From the NCBI RefSeq assembly GCF_037975245.1, contig NC_092563.1:17843594-17907593 (forward strand): a stretch of DNA of 64,000 nucleotides. The letters are read 5' to 3'. Source of the DNA: Apostichopus japonicus (lineage: Eukaryota; Echinodermata; Holothuroidea; Aspidochirotida; Stichopodidae). Under the pieces are notes generated by a model that saw only the letters and a program-made list of their open reading frames with translations, ran no database searches and was not told the origin of the DNA. Numbering within the stretch: position 1 is the first letter of the stretch; every line of letters starts with the position of its first letter. Both the position numbers and the translations under genes were made by a program. This document shows positions 1 through 14,100 of the stretch, piece by piece.

Positions 1-3000
1 GGAAAAGCTCATTAAGAAACGGGAGAGAAGTCAAGAAGAGGATGACATTTTAAACCTTCTCAGAGGTGGAATTGCACCTGTGGAGATTCCTAGCCAGGAG
101 GTTTGTACAGCACAGGAAGGAACCAGACGTCATGGTAGGCTAGGCCGGCAAAACAGAGTTAAGTCTCAAGAAAGTATTTCTAGGGAAGAAACTGAAATTC
201 CATCACCCCCAAGTACAGATAGGGAGATTAAGGATGACCCCTCTCCAAAGCAGTCAAAGTCAGTTATTGATTCTGTCAAGAGAGGTGAAGAAAAAGAGAT
301 AGACATGCAGACCAGTGTGAACGAAAACAGCACTCAACCTTCCAGTAGCAGCTATCATGAGGAAGAAGGGTTGGGCATGGAGGTGGAAAGAGCAGATGAC
401 CTTGAACAGCTTCAAAGGAGGAGAAATCAGTCTGATGCAAAACAGAGTCAACAGAAGGAGGAGACAGACATGCTACTTCTTCGTGGTGGCGATGCTGTAG
501 ATTCTACCCTTCAAGGTGAAGAAAGGATGGAAAGACCAACCCATACTAGAAGGAAGTTGGACAACTCTGGCTTCAGTGGTCAAAAGAATCACCAGCATCA
601 TGAGGATGATGAAGATATGCTTCTTCTCTTGCGTGGAGGTGATTCAGTGCCAACTGCAGATAAAGTAAAATCTGGCAAGGATGCTGATAGCAGAGAAGTA
701 AAACCTCTGCAAGAAATCAACAGAAACCTAGTGGACAGATCTGATCAGGCTAATGAAAAGAGAACAGTGTCTAACAAAAGAGGCAATAAAGAAGATACAT
801 TAAGCATCCTGAGTAGTGGTGATACAAAAGAAACAAAGGAAAGAAAGTCCTTAATTCAAACAGAATTATTGGATGGTCATTCCTGTCATCAAAAGGATGT
901 GCAAGATGGATCAAGACAAAAAGTGTCAAAAATTGCTACCCAGGATCAAGAGGATAGGCCAACTGTGTTTAAAGTAAGTATGAAGAACAGAAAGCCCAAG
1001 AACTTGTCTTCTAGGAAACCCATCATTAAGCCAGAAGAGGAGGAGGAACTTGTATCCATGTTGAGAGGAGATGGCGCACCCTTACGTGAAATTGACAGGA
1101 AAGCTGCCATTTTGGAGGAGGAAAAGGAGACAGGTATGGAAAAGTTATCAACTTCAAAACAGACTATGGTGGCCATGGAGGTGACAGCAGCAAATGTTGT
1201 ACAAGATGTCATTGGGATGAGACGTGATGATAGTAGTAACAAAGAAATTCAACAGACTACTCCATCAGATGATGGCAACAGAGAGGAGAAAGCAAAAATG
1301 AAGATTGCTGAAGAAGCAAAGAAACCACAGGAAGAAGTAAAGGTAGTACGTCTTAAGCTACGAAGCAAGAAAGGAGTAGAGAAAAAGTCTGTATCGAAGC
1401 AAGAGGATGAAGGAAAAGATGAATTAATGAGAGTGCTTAGAGGGGGCCTGGAAACAACCAAAAAGGTATCAGTAACAAGAAATGAGGACATACCTAATCA
1501 AAAAACAGATGAGGTAAAGTCTGTCACATTAAGAGCTAAGGTTGCTGTGGAAAATATTGCAAAAGGAAAGAAGAATTCTAAAGATGGTGCAGTAACTCCA
1601 ATCAAACAAACAATGAAAGAAGCAGATACTTTGCTGAATCTTCCAAAAGGTGGAGATAGTTTAAGTTCTAAGAGCAACATTTTTAATAAAAAACAGCTTC
1701 AGGAAAGTAAAGCCCCGGGAGGGAGAAAAACAGAAGTTGAGAAAGTCACTTCTGGGGAGGACCTTTTGAGTCTATTGAAAGGAGGAGATGCGAACACATC
1801 AAACCCCAGAAGAACTCAGAAGAAAGACGAGAATGTAGGGATTTCCTCTGATAATCTTAATAGAAGTATGAGACAGCCAAACCAGCGTACTGATAACCTT
1901 AGTCATCCTCAAGACCGTGAAAATGAAGACAAGATGTCATCAACTGGACAATCACAGAGGCAGCCAGAAAGAGAAGAAGATGATTTGTTAAGTATATTGA
2001 AAGGTGGAGATGCAGGGTCTTTCTCATCTAGTAACAGGGCTGTTGGTTTGGAGAAACAGAGGCATGGAAGATTTACTGCTAAGGAGATTGAGGATGAAAA
2101 ATGTAATAGCCTGGGCATTACTTCATTAAGGGAAAATATCTTAGAGGAAAAGAAGAAACTAAGAGATGAAGACAAAGATGTCAGAGAAGACCAGGATTCA
2201 AACAAAGAAAAGAAGAGACAGGTAAAAAATTTGAAGGAAATATATGGTAGAGAGAAAACATTTGCTGGTGAGGAAAAGAAAAGGAAAGGTACTACTGGAG
2301 AGAGGTTGATGGATGAAGAAAAATCACTCAAAGTAACAGATGATTTGAAAGAATCTGGGCAAGAAAATCAGAGCAGATCTCTTCAATCAAGTGAATATAA
2401 GAAAACAGTTCCTGAAATGACCAAAGACAGGGATAGGGAAGAGCAGTCTAATTTGCAGGCAAGAGGAGAAGAGCCTTCAAAGCATAGGGATGACAACTCT
2501 TCTGATATGGCTTTAAAATTAGCTAGGACAGACCAACAGAAGCAGTCGTCATCTCCAACTGATCGAAGAGGTAAAATAAATGCAAGGATTGAATCGTTGA
2601 ATAAAGCTAAAGAAGAACCAAAGCTCCGAAAGAAAGAACCATATGTACCTGTTACCAATCAAGCTGACATTAAAGAAAAGATTTTGAATAAGAGTAAAGA
2701 AGAATCTCATCCTCAGAAAAAGGTGGATTTTGTGCCTGTCACCAAGCAAGCAGAATTGAAAGAAAAGTACCTCAGCAGCAGTTCAGAACAAAAGCTGCCC
2801 TCAAAGAAGGAACACCCGGTACCTACAAGCAACCAGTCTGACATCAAGGACAAGTTGCTGGCTAAAGCTGTAGAGGAAGGAAAGGGTCATAAAGTAAGTG
2901 ACACTTCTGTCTCCAATAAATTATCCAGAACACAAGAACTGGACTCTGCAAAGGGAAATGAGGAAATAGATGCACTAGAAGAAGTGGACAAGGTGACAAA

Positions 3001-5102
3001 TAAGAAATGGAGAAAGGGTGCAAATGAAGCTGATCAAGTCCCTAAAAAATCCACAGAAAAGGGGAAGATGCTTGATCTGCGTGAAAAATTTATGCCTCCA
3101 GTTCAAGAGGGTGGTTCTCTTCCGAGGAACTTCAAAACAGGCCACTCCCAAAAGAATCAATCAGTACAAGCTGCTAGCAGCAAAGATGGCCAAAGGGAAG
3201 GGAAGCATGGTAAGGGTACTAAAGATACTTCTAAGTCATTGGAGGAACTCCTTGATATTGCTGTAGCAAGGAAGTCAATGCCGAGAAGAAGGAAACAAAA
3301 GCAAGTAGACAAAGTTACTGGTGAGGATGAAGTAAGAGTAGACACTGACATGAAAAATGAAAGGCGGGATGGGACAAGAAGAAATAAAGAGACGGTTAAT
3401 GAAAGAAAGAGAATATCTTATGAGGACTCCAGTTCAAAATTGGACAAGAGGTATGAGGTGGAACAGAAGGATTCAAAGAGAAATGAGATTGACCTCAATG
3501 ACGAAAGAAAGGTGACAGCAGTTGGCAAATTGAGAATTAAGAAGGATGGTGTTGAAAGTAATGATAAAGGTAAACATGGACAGAAGCAAGTCAGAGATAC
3601 AGGTTCACTCAATAAGATGGAACGCAAACTTGAGACAGATAATAACTCACTTCAAAGAAAGAAAGACAGACAGAGAAGTGAAGAGAGAAGATCAAGAAAA
3701 GACGATGTTAGTCAAAGGAATGCTAATGATAGGAGAGAAAGAGATGCGGGTGGTGAGAATAGTAGACCAATAAACCAAAAGCTTGACCTTCCTGCCAGTA
3801 AGGAACCCAAGGAGAAGAAGAAGGAACTTATGGACAGGTGGTTGAAACAAAAGCCAAGGAGTGGAAAATCTAATGACAAAGAAGCTGTGGGTCCAATCCA
3901 AAAGAACCTTCATGGGAAATTACAGGCACAGAGGGACAAATGGCTGCAAGAGCCAAAGGATGGTGACACACCATCCAAAAAGAGCCAAGGTCAAGGGAAA
4001 CAGCCTTCAAAATTAAAGTCCAAGTATCAGTCAATGATAACTGATACTGAGTTGCAAGATAAAAAGAAAGAAGAGGAGCTTGAAGTTCAGAGAAAGAAAA
4101 AGAAAGAAGAAAGAACCAACGAAAAAGTGTCAGGATACAGTGATTCAAGAGATATGGATGGTATTCTGGGGGACGTGCTGGAAGAGTATGATGGTTATCA
4201 TTCTGCACAGAGACATGTGGAAGGTGGTGAGACAAGTGATGACGAGGACACACTGGAATATTCTGAAAAGGAGGATGGTTACGACAGATTGCTAATGGAA
4301 GGTGTCGAGATTCCTGATTTGACCTTGTCGTACAGTGACGAGTATTCAGATGAGGATAGTAGCACGCGGTTCTTCTCTTTTCCATCAGATGAGGAGGTTG
4401 GCAGAACTTCGGAAGAAGAAGTTTCGTCAAGGTCTCAAAGAAAGCTTGGGTCCTCACTCATTAGAAGAATGACCAGGCCTTCTGAGGAGAGTTCAGGGAC
4501 TCTTTGCCTGACAGATAGTGATGAAGATGAGGAAAGCCTCTGCACTCTAAAGGAATCAGAAATCTCATTGGAGCAACAGCTGAGACAGGAGGTAGGGGAT
4601 GATGACTCTGTGTTTCTTGCCGGCAGCTTTGAGAGTCTTGATATGAAGTCTGGAAGTGAGCTGTCATCGATGGGCGAAAAATCAGATGCAGTGGAGCTGA
4701 GGTCTACGATAGGCCATGGATATTCTTCTGAGGACTTGGAGCAGGGGCTCATGAAGACAAAGTCTCTCCCAAGCAATTTGGATAACTGCCATAGGAGGAA
4801 TTCAGACCCAAAGCAAGATGGTTTCACTGCCTTCACTCCTCCAAGCAGAAGGAGGTATGTCAAACAAATCAATGACCGTCCTGTTTCCCAGGCAGAGAGT
4901 GCCGAGAGTCTCATGAGCGGAGGAACGGGAGTGTCTGCTGAATCTGGGATTGAAATTGATGAGAAGCTTAGAGAAGGCTTGTTGGAGTTGAAGGAGGACT
5001 TGATGGATGAGGCGAGCATGCATAGATCAGAAGAAGGTAGTGTCGATGGTGAGGAGGAGGAACTACTGAATGATCATCCTGATGATTATGGTGAACAAGC
5101 AA
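1..5102 (+). CDS. FHOD: FHOD giant linker exon (partial, 5' end off window)
   Basis: Open from base 2 for about 1,700 codons with no stop before the donor CAA|GTGAGT. The frame runs back through the first bases of the window, so no start codon lies here; GTG at base 80 is just a valine codon. The protein is highly charged and Lys/Glu/Ser-rich, and should be disordered. Counting from base 2, nine copies of an acidic-LLxLLRGGD motif sit at about residues 14, 154, 201, 263, 345, 471, 540, 585 and 658. Three copies of a [12 protein letters not shown] motif lie at about 876-954. Two related W-containing segments (MDRWLKQKP and [10 protein letters not shown]) lie near 1277 and 1313. The last 300 residues are Ser/Asp/Glu-rich with many CK2-like sites. 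It ends one base into a codon (phase 1). Placement in the FHOD gene rests on the uninterrupted phase-1 chain of exons downstream. Role unknown; likely partner binding or regulation between DID and FH1. Confidence 0.88.
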
Positions 5103-8100
5103 GTGAGTTTGTTGCTGTCCATGTCTGCATGCTCATAACCTGATAAACTTTCTCAAAAGCATCAATGGAAAGGTCTGATGTATCCAAGCAAGTTTCCAAC
5201 ATTGCTGAAGTATAGTGAGGGAGTGGCAACAAAGGATATAAGCTACAGGAAGGTATAAGATGCATTTACCAGCCAAAACAAAATTCACATTTGGGCATAT
5301 TGATGGTAACATTGGTTCAAGGGTTAAAATGTGGGAATGAGATCGGGGTTGCTATGGAGCTATGTTTTGAAAATTGGGGAAACTCAGATTCTAGAAAAAT
5401 TATTTTGTTCATGTTGTTCTAAGCTGATGAATGAGAAGGGAAATATCTGTGTTGCCGAGAAAACTTAATGAGCAGAACATTTTAAAATATTGGGAGACAT
5501 TAAGACGTTGCAGATAGAACCATGAATTGTAACTGAAGAAATATGCCCTGTGGATGACAGTAAAATGTCCTATAAACTGATTGAAAATGCAGGAGACCAC
5601 TGTTGTTGTTGTACTGTGTTTGGCGATGGTAAGATAGTTTCAGTAACAACAGTGCTCAAAAGAGGGATATTGGTACATGTATGATAAAAAGTATAAAGTA
5701 AGAATTGTTGCTTCTTGGTGATAATTTCACTATAAATTGGTTGCTTTTCTTGATCATGATTACATTCACTGATACTCTTAAATTTCTAAAGAGATCTAGT
5801 TTGTCTACACAGATATTTTATTAACCAGAGAAAAAAACCTTGAAAATGTTACTCTGGATGGTCTGAAATAAACAATAAAGCAACTGAATGCTGTATTGTT
5901 TCCAACTTTAGCAAAACAAACTTTAGCATTAACTCAATGTCCTGCTTACAAGTAGACAGTCTGTGTATACAAGCAAAGCAATCAAGAATGTCACCAGAAA
6001 CCTTCAACATTTGAAAAAGAATTGCTGAAATTTTTGCATAATTATTTCAGTTGGAAAGCTGATTCATATGTCAAAGAAGAAACCAATTAAATGGGAAGCA
6101 ACAAAAACAACCAAGAGAGAGTGCGAGAGTGACTTGCATGTAACCATTTTATAATTAGCAACAATTGGATGATTGAACAAACAGGTTATGACTGTCTTCC
6201 TCTCCTTGTTAGGAGGACATTGCCGATAGTCATCCTGTGATATTCTTCCTACACTTTGAAGTACTTTACAGTACATTCCACTCAAATGACTCAATTAAAA
6301 TGAACTTTTGTCTACTCAAAGAAAACTGACCACCACATTAAAGCCTCCAAGTTCTTTTCTAATTGGAATTTTTGATAATTTAGTCTATTTCTATACATAA
6401 AATATCTCCTCTTCAGGGATAGGTAGGAAACCTAGACGTAAGAGGACATCTTCGAAAAGTAAGTCAGACATATTGCATGGAATAGGATTTTGGTCGTTAA
6501 ATCATTAACTCTGTTTTGTGCTTACTGTAGCTTGTTTGGGATTTGGAATGATATTTATCACACAGTGAGAGAATTGGTGTGCAAAATGTACTTATGGCAG
6601 CCTGCTATGTTTATGAAAACGAAGCCAGGGTTTGGTTTAATAATTAAAAGGTCATTGGTTTTGTCCTGGCATATGCTAGAGAGTCTCGTAATGGCCACCC
6701 ATACTTACATTTCAACAAGCATCACTACCCTCAGATTCCAAACAGCTATTTCTCTGTGTTTATTTAAGATTCCTCAATGTCTAGGAATAATAAGGAAAGT
6801 ACATTTGAAAACTTCCACAAATTTTAGATTGTCAAAATTTGGGGCCAATACTGATGATCTTTAGGGAAAAAACCATAAAAATCAAGCCAGTGACCAAAAC
6901 ATCATTTCACAGTTCTTAGTGGAGATGGGATTGCTTTGTCTGGCAGTCAGGGGTCAGGGGTCAAAGGAAGAGATGATATGGGGAACATTAACATCTCTCT
7001 GTATTGCTGTATATTACATAGCAAACATCTACTTGCAAAGTAATGATTAACCCAGGATAGGATAATTGTGTAGGTCACATTATAACTGATTAGAACAGTT
7101 TGAAGAGGAAATTGTAACAGTATAGACAGATGGGTTGGTATTGGTTGGTACTGAGGTTTATGTGATTTTTTGGCTCATTATTACTAGCAGAACCTCTTCT
7201 CCCTCCCCTCTTCTCCCCTACACGCACACACCTAGTCCCAATATTTCCCTTCACTCCTCTGTTTTAAACCACCAAATATGTGCTTGAAAGTCAGATGCCA
7301 GCTGCTTTTACAGCTTCCCAGAGGACAAAATTTCACGAAAAACTGACGTGTGAGTGCAGTGTGCATGCAAATAAAACAGTCGATTGCCTTGACTGATTAC
7401 GTATATATATAGTTGAAATATCTTGAATTTATGAAATTTATGCATGAGTTTTCTTTAAAAAAGTGTTTTGTTTACACAGTCGTGTTGCTCCGCTCTGACA
7501 ATAATGTCAGTGTCAGTCAGTACAGTAAACTTACAGGAGACGTTCCGAAAATGTACAAAATCGGGACCATCAAGTGTTCCTTACTTATCTGTGTCTTAAT
7601 AGTCAGAGCATACATTGGAGTAAATCACACAGAGCTAAAAAATTCAACTTGTTCACAAAAAGTGGATCAAAAGGGTAGACTCCCACAAGCTGAAAATCTA
7701 GCATTCTATCCATTTGTTTAATTTAAATATAATTCAAACTTATTAGTCAGTCTCAGTCATGTCTGAGCATGTATGGCAAAATAATGCTGTTATTCATTTG
7801 GAAGTGATGTGACAGTTGGAGTTCTCTGCCAGGTTATGGCTTCCATGTAATAGCTAAGGTATTAACCTATATCTGCCAGGTTGGATTGATGCAATAGTTG
7901 CATAGTATTATGCAGATAGTGTGAGTACCGCATGGTTTGTATTGCAGTGTAAATCATACCAAACCAACATTGATTGGTATATTGCAGTATGGAGCTGAGC
8001 TGGAAAAAATGTTTATTGTGTCTTGGTGTACAAACATTCGTGATAACAAATGTCAACATATACCCTCATAATGTGTCCCTACAGTGGATAGAACATGGGT

Positions 8101-11100
8101 AGGGGTTATTTATTTATAGGGGAATGATATGAAATATGTGGTGTAAGTCACCATGAATATCTGTCTTTCTCCGAGTAGTTTCAAATTGGCAATTAATTTT
8201 GCAGCCGTCATAAGTTTTCAGCCCTTATTTTCAGCCTTATAAGAGATTTCAGCCCTTATAAGAATTTGAGGGATTGGGAAGGAGAGGTAATCTCATGGTC
8301 AGGGGGAGGAGGCAGCATGTACTAAGCTAGTTATATATGCTTTTGGTGTGAAGAGCAAGGAGATTGCAAAGGGACGGGGAATGTGATACTGTCTAATAGG
8401 GTTTTTAAAGTTTGGAGTGATGGAGGTCCATAGTGGAACAATTTCTTGCACATGATTTGATTAGACCCTGCAAATTAAATTACTTAGAGAGCCCTTCTCC
8501 TGTGACTTTTAGTCCTTGGTGTAACCCCATCTCTCACATCTTGCCTGAGAAGAATGGTACATGTACAGATGTATTGACAAATGTTTGATATGTTAGAGAG
8601 TGTTGTGGTCAAGTGGTTAAGGCAGTGGACTTATGATCTAAGATTTGCAGGTTCGAGGTACATTGCCTCTCTTCACCCAGGTGTATAAATGGGGACTTGC
8701 GAGGTATCTTCTTAGTATATATACAGTAGTTGCGTGTGCCGGTTTGTGGCTGCATCCCTATGTTAAGTCCCACGGGTTACACATAGATGTCATGCACTGT
8801 AGTGGCCCAGTTGGGATTGTTTGATTGTGCACACTTTGGTGTGTGAGTATGACAAGTTGGCAATAGCCAGGGGTTAAGTCTTGTAAAGTCTGTGTGAGAA
8901 GGCCTTGAACAAGATTGTAAACCTTCAACTTAAACTCTTAAGCATTGCATTTATTTATACAACAAAATTTCTCAATTCCACGCAATTGAAACAGAAATGA
9001 GAGTCCCAGAGGTGATTATTCAGGAACCGTCGACGCCAACCGAGAATGGCTATGACCTACACCACAGGAGGAAAGGTATAGACCCCATGCTACCCCCACT
9101 TCCCCCTCACCAATGTTTGTGCTGTTTATATCAATCATTGGATGCTTCATTAACCAACTAACAAAGTGCATGGTACCATGACGTACAAAGAGAAACAGGG
9201 TTTCTTTGTAATAACATAAATTTGTTGGGTTTTTCTCCTTTTCATTACATTTTTTACATTTCAGGCAAAAGTGGTATTTTCTTTTTGAGTTGGTGTCCTT
9301 CTGAGTTTGGTCATTTGGTATTACATTTTATCTCACAAAACGACAAGAAAATGTTTGTATAACTCACTCAGTTGCATGCTTTTTGTTGGTATTTTGTAAG
9401 TAATAATTTTCCCCCAATTTTAATTTATTTTTTATTTTTATTTTTTGGGTTTTGTACTTGTTCTCTAATTCCTACATTCTACAGCTCTCATAATTAATAT
9501 GGTCTGGTCATCACACTGGTGATAGAAACAAAAACAATATCCATCACAGTTTATATATATATTATTAAATATCCTGTCAATCCCATATATTTATAAAAAC
9601 TACTAACCTCAAAATTTGAATCAAAGCAGCTACAACGGGTGTGTGGGGATGGGATGTGTGGGGGAATGGTGTTTTTGGGGAGGGTATGAAATGAGCACAA
9701 GGAAAAGTGACGCAAAAAATGTTAAAAGGAAAATTAAGAACAGAAGTTAGATCATCGAGTGGAACATATAAAGTAGAGCCAGTTTCAGGGAATAACTTAG
9801 TGTTCACAATTTGTGTAACAGCTTTGGATGGTCTCATTTTTTATCCCTTATTAAGTACTATGGTTCCTGTTTCCACGACTGCCATACACCTTTGCACTTA
9901 TATAGCAATTTGACCATTTTGCATAGCAATTTGTCCATTTTGCATAGCAATTTGACCATTTTGCATAGCAATTTGACCATTTTGCATAGCAATTTGTCCA
10001 TTTTGCATAGCATTTTGACCATTTTGCATAGCATTTTGCGATGCGATACCAGATAAACTACTACCTGAATTTACGTCACTTGTCATTTCCTAGTTGCACA
10101 GTAATAGTACCATGAAAAGTTTTCTCACAATACGAAAGCATCTCAGAAAGAAAGAAAAACCCAAATGTTTCTGTGTTTATGTGGGAGCAGTAAATGATTT
10201 TCGATGGCTTCCTGACATATTGTTAAATCTAAATTCAGGAAGAGTGGTACGTTGTCCTACTGTCTGTATTAGTTTTGATCATGGTTAAATAGGCACAGAG
10301 AAGCTATACATTCAGCAGTGACTCAATTCAAGCCGATGTAGGCTTCATATGAAAGTGACTATAAGGAAAATAATTAAGCAAAATCTAAAAAGGTGACAGT
10401 GTTTCCTCTCTTGCTACAAAGTGTCACTTTCGATATTGAAATGTTCATTTCAGTAGCATTGTCATTGAGAGTTAGTTACAGATATATAGGACATTTTTGT
10501 GTTACAAGTAATTTTAATACCTTCCCTCAAATGGTCCAAGGACTGCATGTTGTGCCTGTGGGACGATATATAGGTAAATTGGAATTTGACACTAACAAAG
10601 CTTATTCAAATTAACAACTTTTGTGGAAATTTGATGAGTAACCAATTGCAAAAAAAAATTCTTGAGTGATGTTTTACTAAAAATGACTGATACTATCAGC
10701 TCTTCAAAGTTATCAGGTGTGAAGAGATGAACTCATAGAGCCAGTCAAGCCATGTGTGCATAAATCCTGTTTTAAGTCCAACTGTAGCATTTTCCCAATT
10801 CTGTCATTCTCCTGATTCCCTTCCACACTTGGTTCCCCTCCCCTTCCCCTACCCCCTCACCATTCTCTATAAAAAGGTTTTTATTTAAAGGTGAGAGGGA
10901 AAAAGCAGTTAGCAGAACATGTCTAAGCACATAAAACATGATATGAACAGAGGTTACCATATTAAATTAGAGAATGTTGAAGATGGTATAATAAAATTAT
11001 ACCAATTTAAAGTTATGCAACTTTGAAGGGTACAGAAATGGATGTGTTGGGCAGTCTTCTCATTTGTTTGTTTTTTAATCCCTTTATTAACTGTAAAAAT

Positions 11101-14100
11101 TTCTTATAGTTTCTCTGGATGCTTCCTTGGAGTATGGAGGAGGTGGGTTGTATACAACTTTGTCAAAACCTGTGCACCCTATTTGTAAGTGAAACTATCC
11201 TGGCACAAACCACCTTCCTTTATCGCCACAACTCTTTCGTTTAGTTCTTAGTGACGAAACAGGTTCTTCTGGGAAGTCTAAAAAAAAACATTTCTTTCGT
11301 ATCTGTAGTTCACCACTTTTCACTGTAGATTCACCGTAGCAATGAAAAAGAGGTTCATTTGATATCATAATACCAGTCAAGGTAATGAACCTCATATTGA
11401 TCGGTCATGTCAAAATTCATATAATTTTCCCTTTTGAATAGTTGAGACTTGGAGTAACAATTTAGACATCATGTGTGTGTACGAATATGTACAGCCTAAA
11501 ATTTACTGACATACATATTAACTTAATATAATCAACAAAAAATTATATTCCAATTGCTCTACTACAACTTTACCCTCCATCTCGTTGAATCTGCTCTACC
11601 CCTCCACACCTCCACTGCCCCCCTCTACCACTCTATTGTCACCCCTCTACATCCCCCTCCACTTTCTCAGGTACTGTTGTGACTACTGATCTTGGCGGTG
11701 AAACTGGGTGTCAATTTTGATGCACAATCAATCAATTTTTAATCACTTTTCTTCACAATTACTAATAGCAACCCAATAAGTTTAATTCTTTCTTTTAACA
11801 ACATTTTATGTCTTTGAGTATTATTATTAAACTAAATATGGTTTTTAACTGAATGCTTTCTTAATTGTTCTGTGTTATTCTTACTGACATTCATATCTTT
11901 GCTCTTTGCATGCTGTTCTATATTCACTAACGATCCAGTTGGTATACTTTCACCCGAAATATTTTATTTACAAAATATATAAAAAAAAAAAAAAAAAAGT
12001 TTAAAACCCATTGTCGAAAGCATAATACTGATCCATTTGTGTGATATCATTGTTTTATATTTAAGTGGGCAGTTTTGCCTTTTTGTTCTGTGTACATCAT
12101 CATCCTAAATTACCAATTTGTCAGATATCACGGTACATTCTCACCACCATTCTGCACATTGGCTCTGGTTGTGGTATGGTAGAAAAGAAGGGAGATCTCC
12201 TCCTCACTCTCAGTTCCTCCCCATCCCCCATCCCCCCCCCAAAAAAAAAAATCCTTCCCAGCTAACAAATCCAGACTATATGCTTTCAGGCTAAATGAGA
12301 GAAACAGCAGTTATTAAATTGTCAGCTTTGCATTACCCCCTAAAATGGTGGTATGTCACCCTTACACTCCACCTTACCATTTCTGCCCCATCCCCCCCTC
12401 CTCCTCCATCCTCCTTACCACACTGATCCATATCTCTGTTCCCTTCATCACATGTTCATCAACATTGCAAATTATGTGTCGTCCCTGATATCGCCATGAA
12501 TATTTGCGGCTTCAAACTGACCACAAACTTGTAACCAGCTTCCCACCTGATTAATCGTTAGTTCATGCCAGCCAGAGCCGTTACTTGGCTCGAATGAGTA
12601 GAAACTAAAGCAAAAAGAGAGTAGGCCTCTACATATCTTATCTTGTTGTTTTTTGTTTGTTTTTTTGCATTTTGAATGCTCACTCTTTCGAATGTTCATG
12701 TTCTAAAGAGCCTTATGTTCTCTCAGGCTCCTGAGATATTTAATGTTGGCAAACATTGCTTGTTTTATCCTTACTAAAGCACCTGGTTGTGGTTTCATAT
12801 TTAGCAGTACAGGGTTTTAAGTGTATGTTTGATGTTGAACCAAGGTTTTATCAGATGGCGGGACAATTTGGCGTGGTGGGGGATGAGGGAGGGGGTGGGG
12901 CAAAGGGGGAACACATGCACACTTTCATTTTAATCAATGTTGCAGTCTTCAGCTGATCCAAGTTTCTACAAAGACTGTACAGTAAAAAATCCAAAGTTGT
13001 GTGAGAAAAGTGACAAAGAAAACAGATGTAAAAGTCACAATAAACTGATGATGCAACATCTGTCCAGATTTTAATATGCAAATTAGACAAGACTGGATTT
13101 TCTATAGGAGTTCAAGGCCTATCCAAAATGAACAGACTCAAATGGAAATCCCAAACCTCCAGGCTTATAATCGATCAAATTTTTGAATTTGGTGCATTTT
13201 TCTGTATGGATGGGGCAGTGGGGTGCATTCAACAAAAAAACCACAACCACCTGCTTTAAAATTATTTGTGAATTCTATCAAATGCTCTGGTCTGTGAATC
13301 GTTTTGAGATCTGTGAAGAAAAAAACCCTTTTGCAATATTTGCTTTCTCAGCAAGCTTAATTGGCCTTGTTGCAAACTTTCTCTGCAATGTAATTAACTT
13401 GAGAGAACAAAATGAGAAAAGAAAAAAAAGTTGTTGCTTATAATTTGCATAATGCCATGCTGCTTGACCACTTTACAGATGAACCTGCTATTCCTGAAGA
13501 TACAATTGCTCCCACCTCTATAACTGAATGCAAACAATCTACCAACATTGAAACACCCACCCCACCACCCGAAGAGGACCAAGGTGAGTTCCCAAGTTGA
13601 CATCCTTCCCTAAACTTTACTCCTAGAAAATGACAAGAAAATTATAAAAACGCTGCTTTTGGAATTGAGTTCCCTTCCTTTCCCACTCTTTCTTCATCTG
13701 TTTTTTTTTAAATACTTCAAGCTTAAAAATACATGTTATTTGCAGCATGTTCTGTTTGCTAGAAAGCCTGTATGTCTTCTTTCTGTGGTATGGATTGCAA
13801 AACAATTTATTGAAGCTTTTTGTCAATGGATGTGATTGTATTAGGATAAATAAGATATGTCATTCCCTTCATCAAAAGAGCTGTCGCATAATTTGCAAAA
13901 CTATATTCAGTTTTTTTTTTTTTCATAGCATGTTCATGAATTTTTTATATCCGTAGCAACATTCGCAAACCTCCATCGTAAAAGTTTTCTCATTTATCAA
14001 ATTCGGCCATTTTTCATTGTGACCATCTCGATCCACTGGCCATTGTCATTGGTGTGTGATATAAGTTCCGAGCTGGAAGAGTTCTGTCCTTTTAGACGTT

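Noticed and set aside
80-82. GTG at base 80 as the start of a 1,687-residue protein
   Set aside because: The frame is open upstream to base 2 with the same motif style, and nuclear eukaryotic genes rarely start at GTG. The exon simply continues off the window.
5103-5143. C-terminal extension [13 protein letters not shown] of the giant frame
   Set aside because: It lies past a consensus donor (GTGAGT), and the next exons fit in phase, so this is intron read-through. A retained-intron isoform cannot be excluded.
8594-8670. Functional tRNA gene
   Set aside because: A- and B-box matches are present, but there is no cloverleaf acceptor pairing, and a longer repeated body follows, so it is a SINE.
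9250-9330. Possible exon after TTTTACATTTCAG ([15 protein letters not shown])
   Set aside because: No acceptable donor restores phase 1; the frame drifts into low-complexity sequence.
9811-10086. Repetitive frames on both strands (LHSNLTI, QNGQIAM)
   Set aside because: The 21-bp tandem repeat is a multiple of three and keeps frames open by chance.
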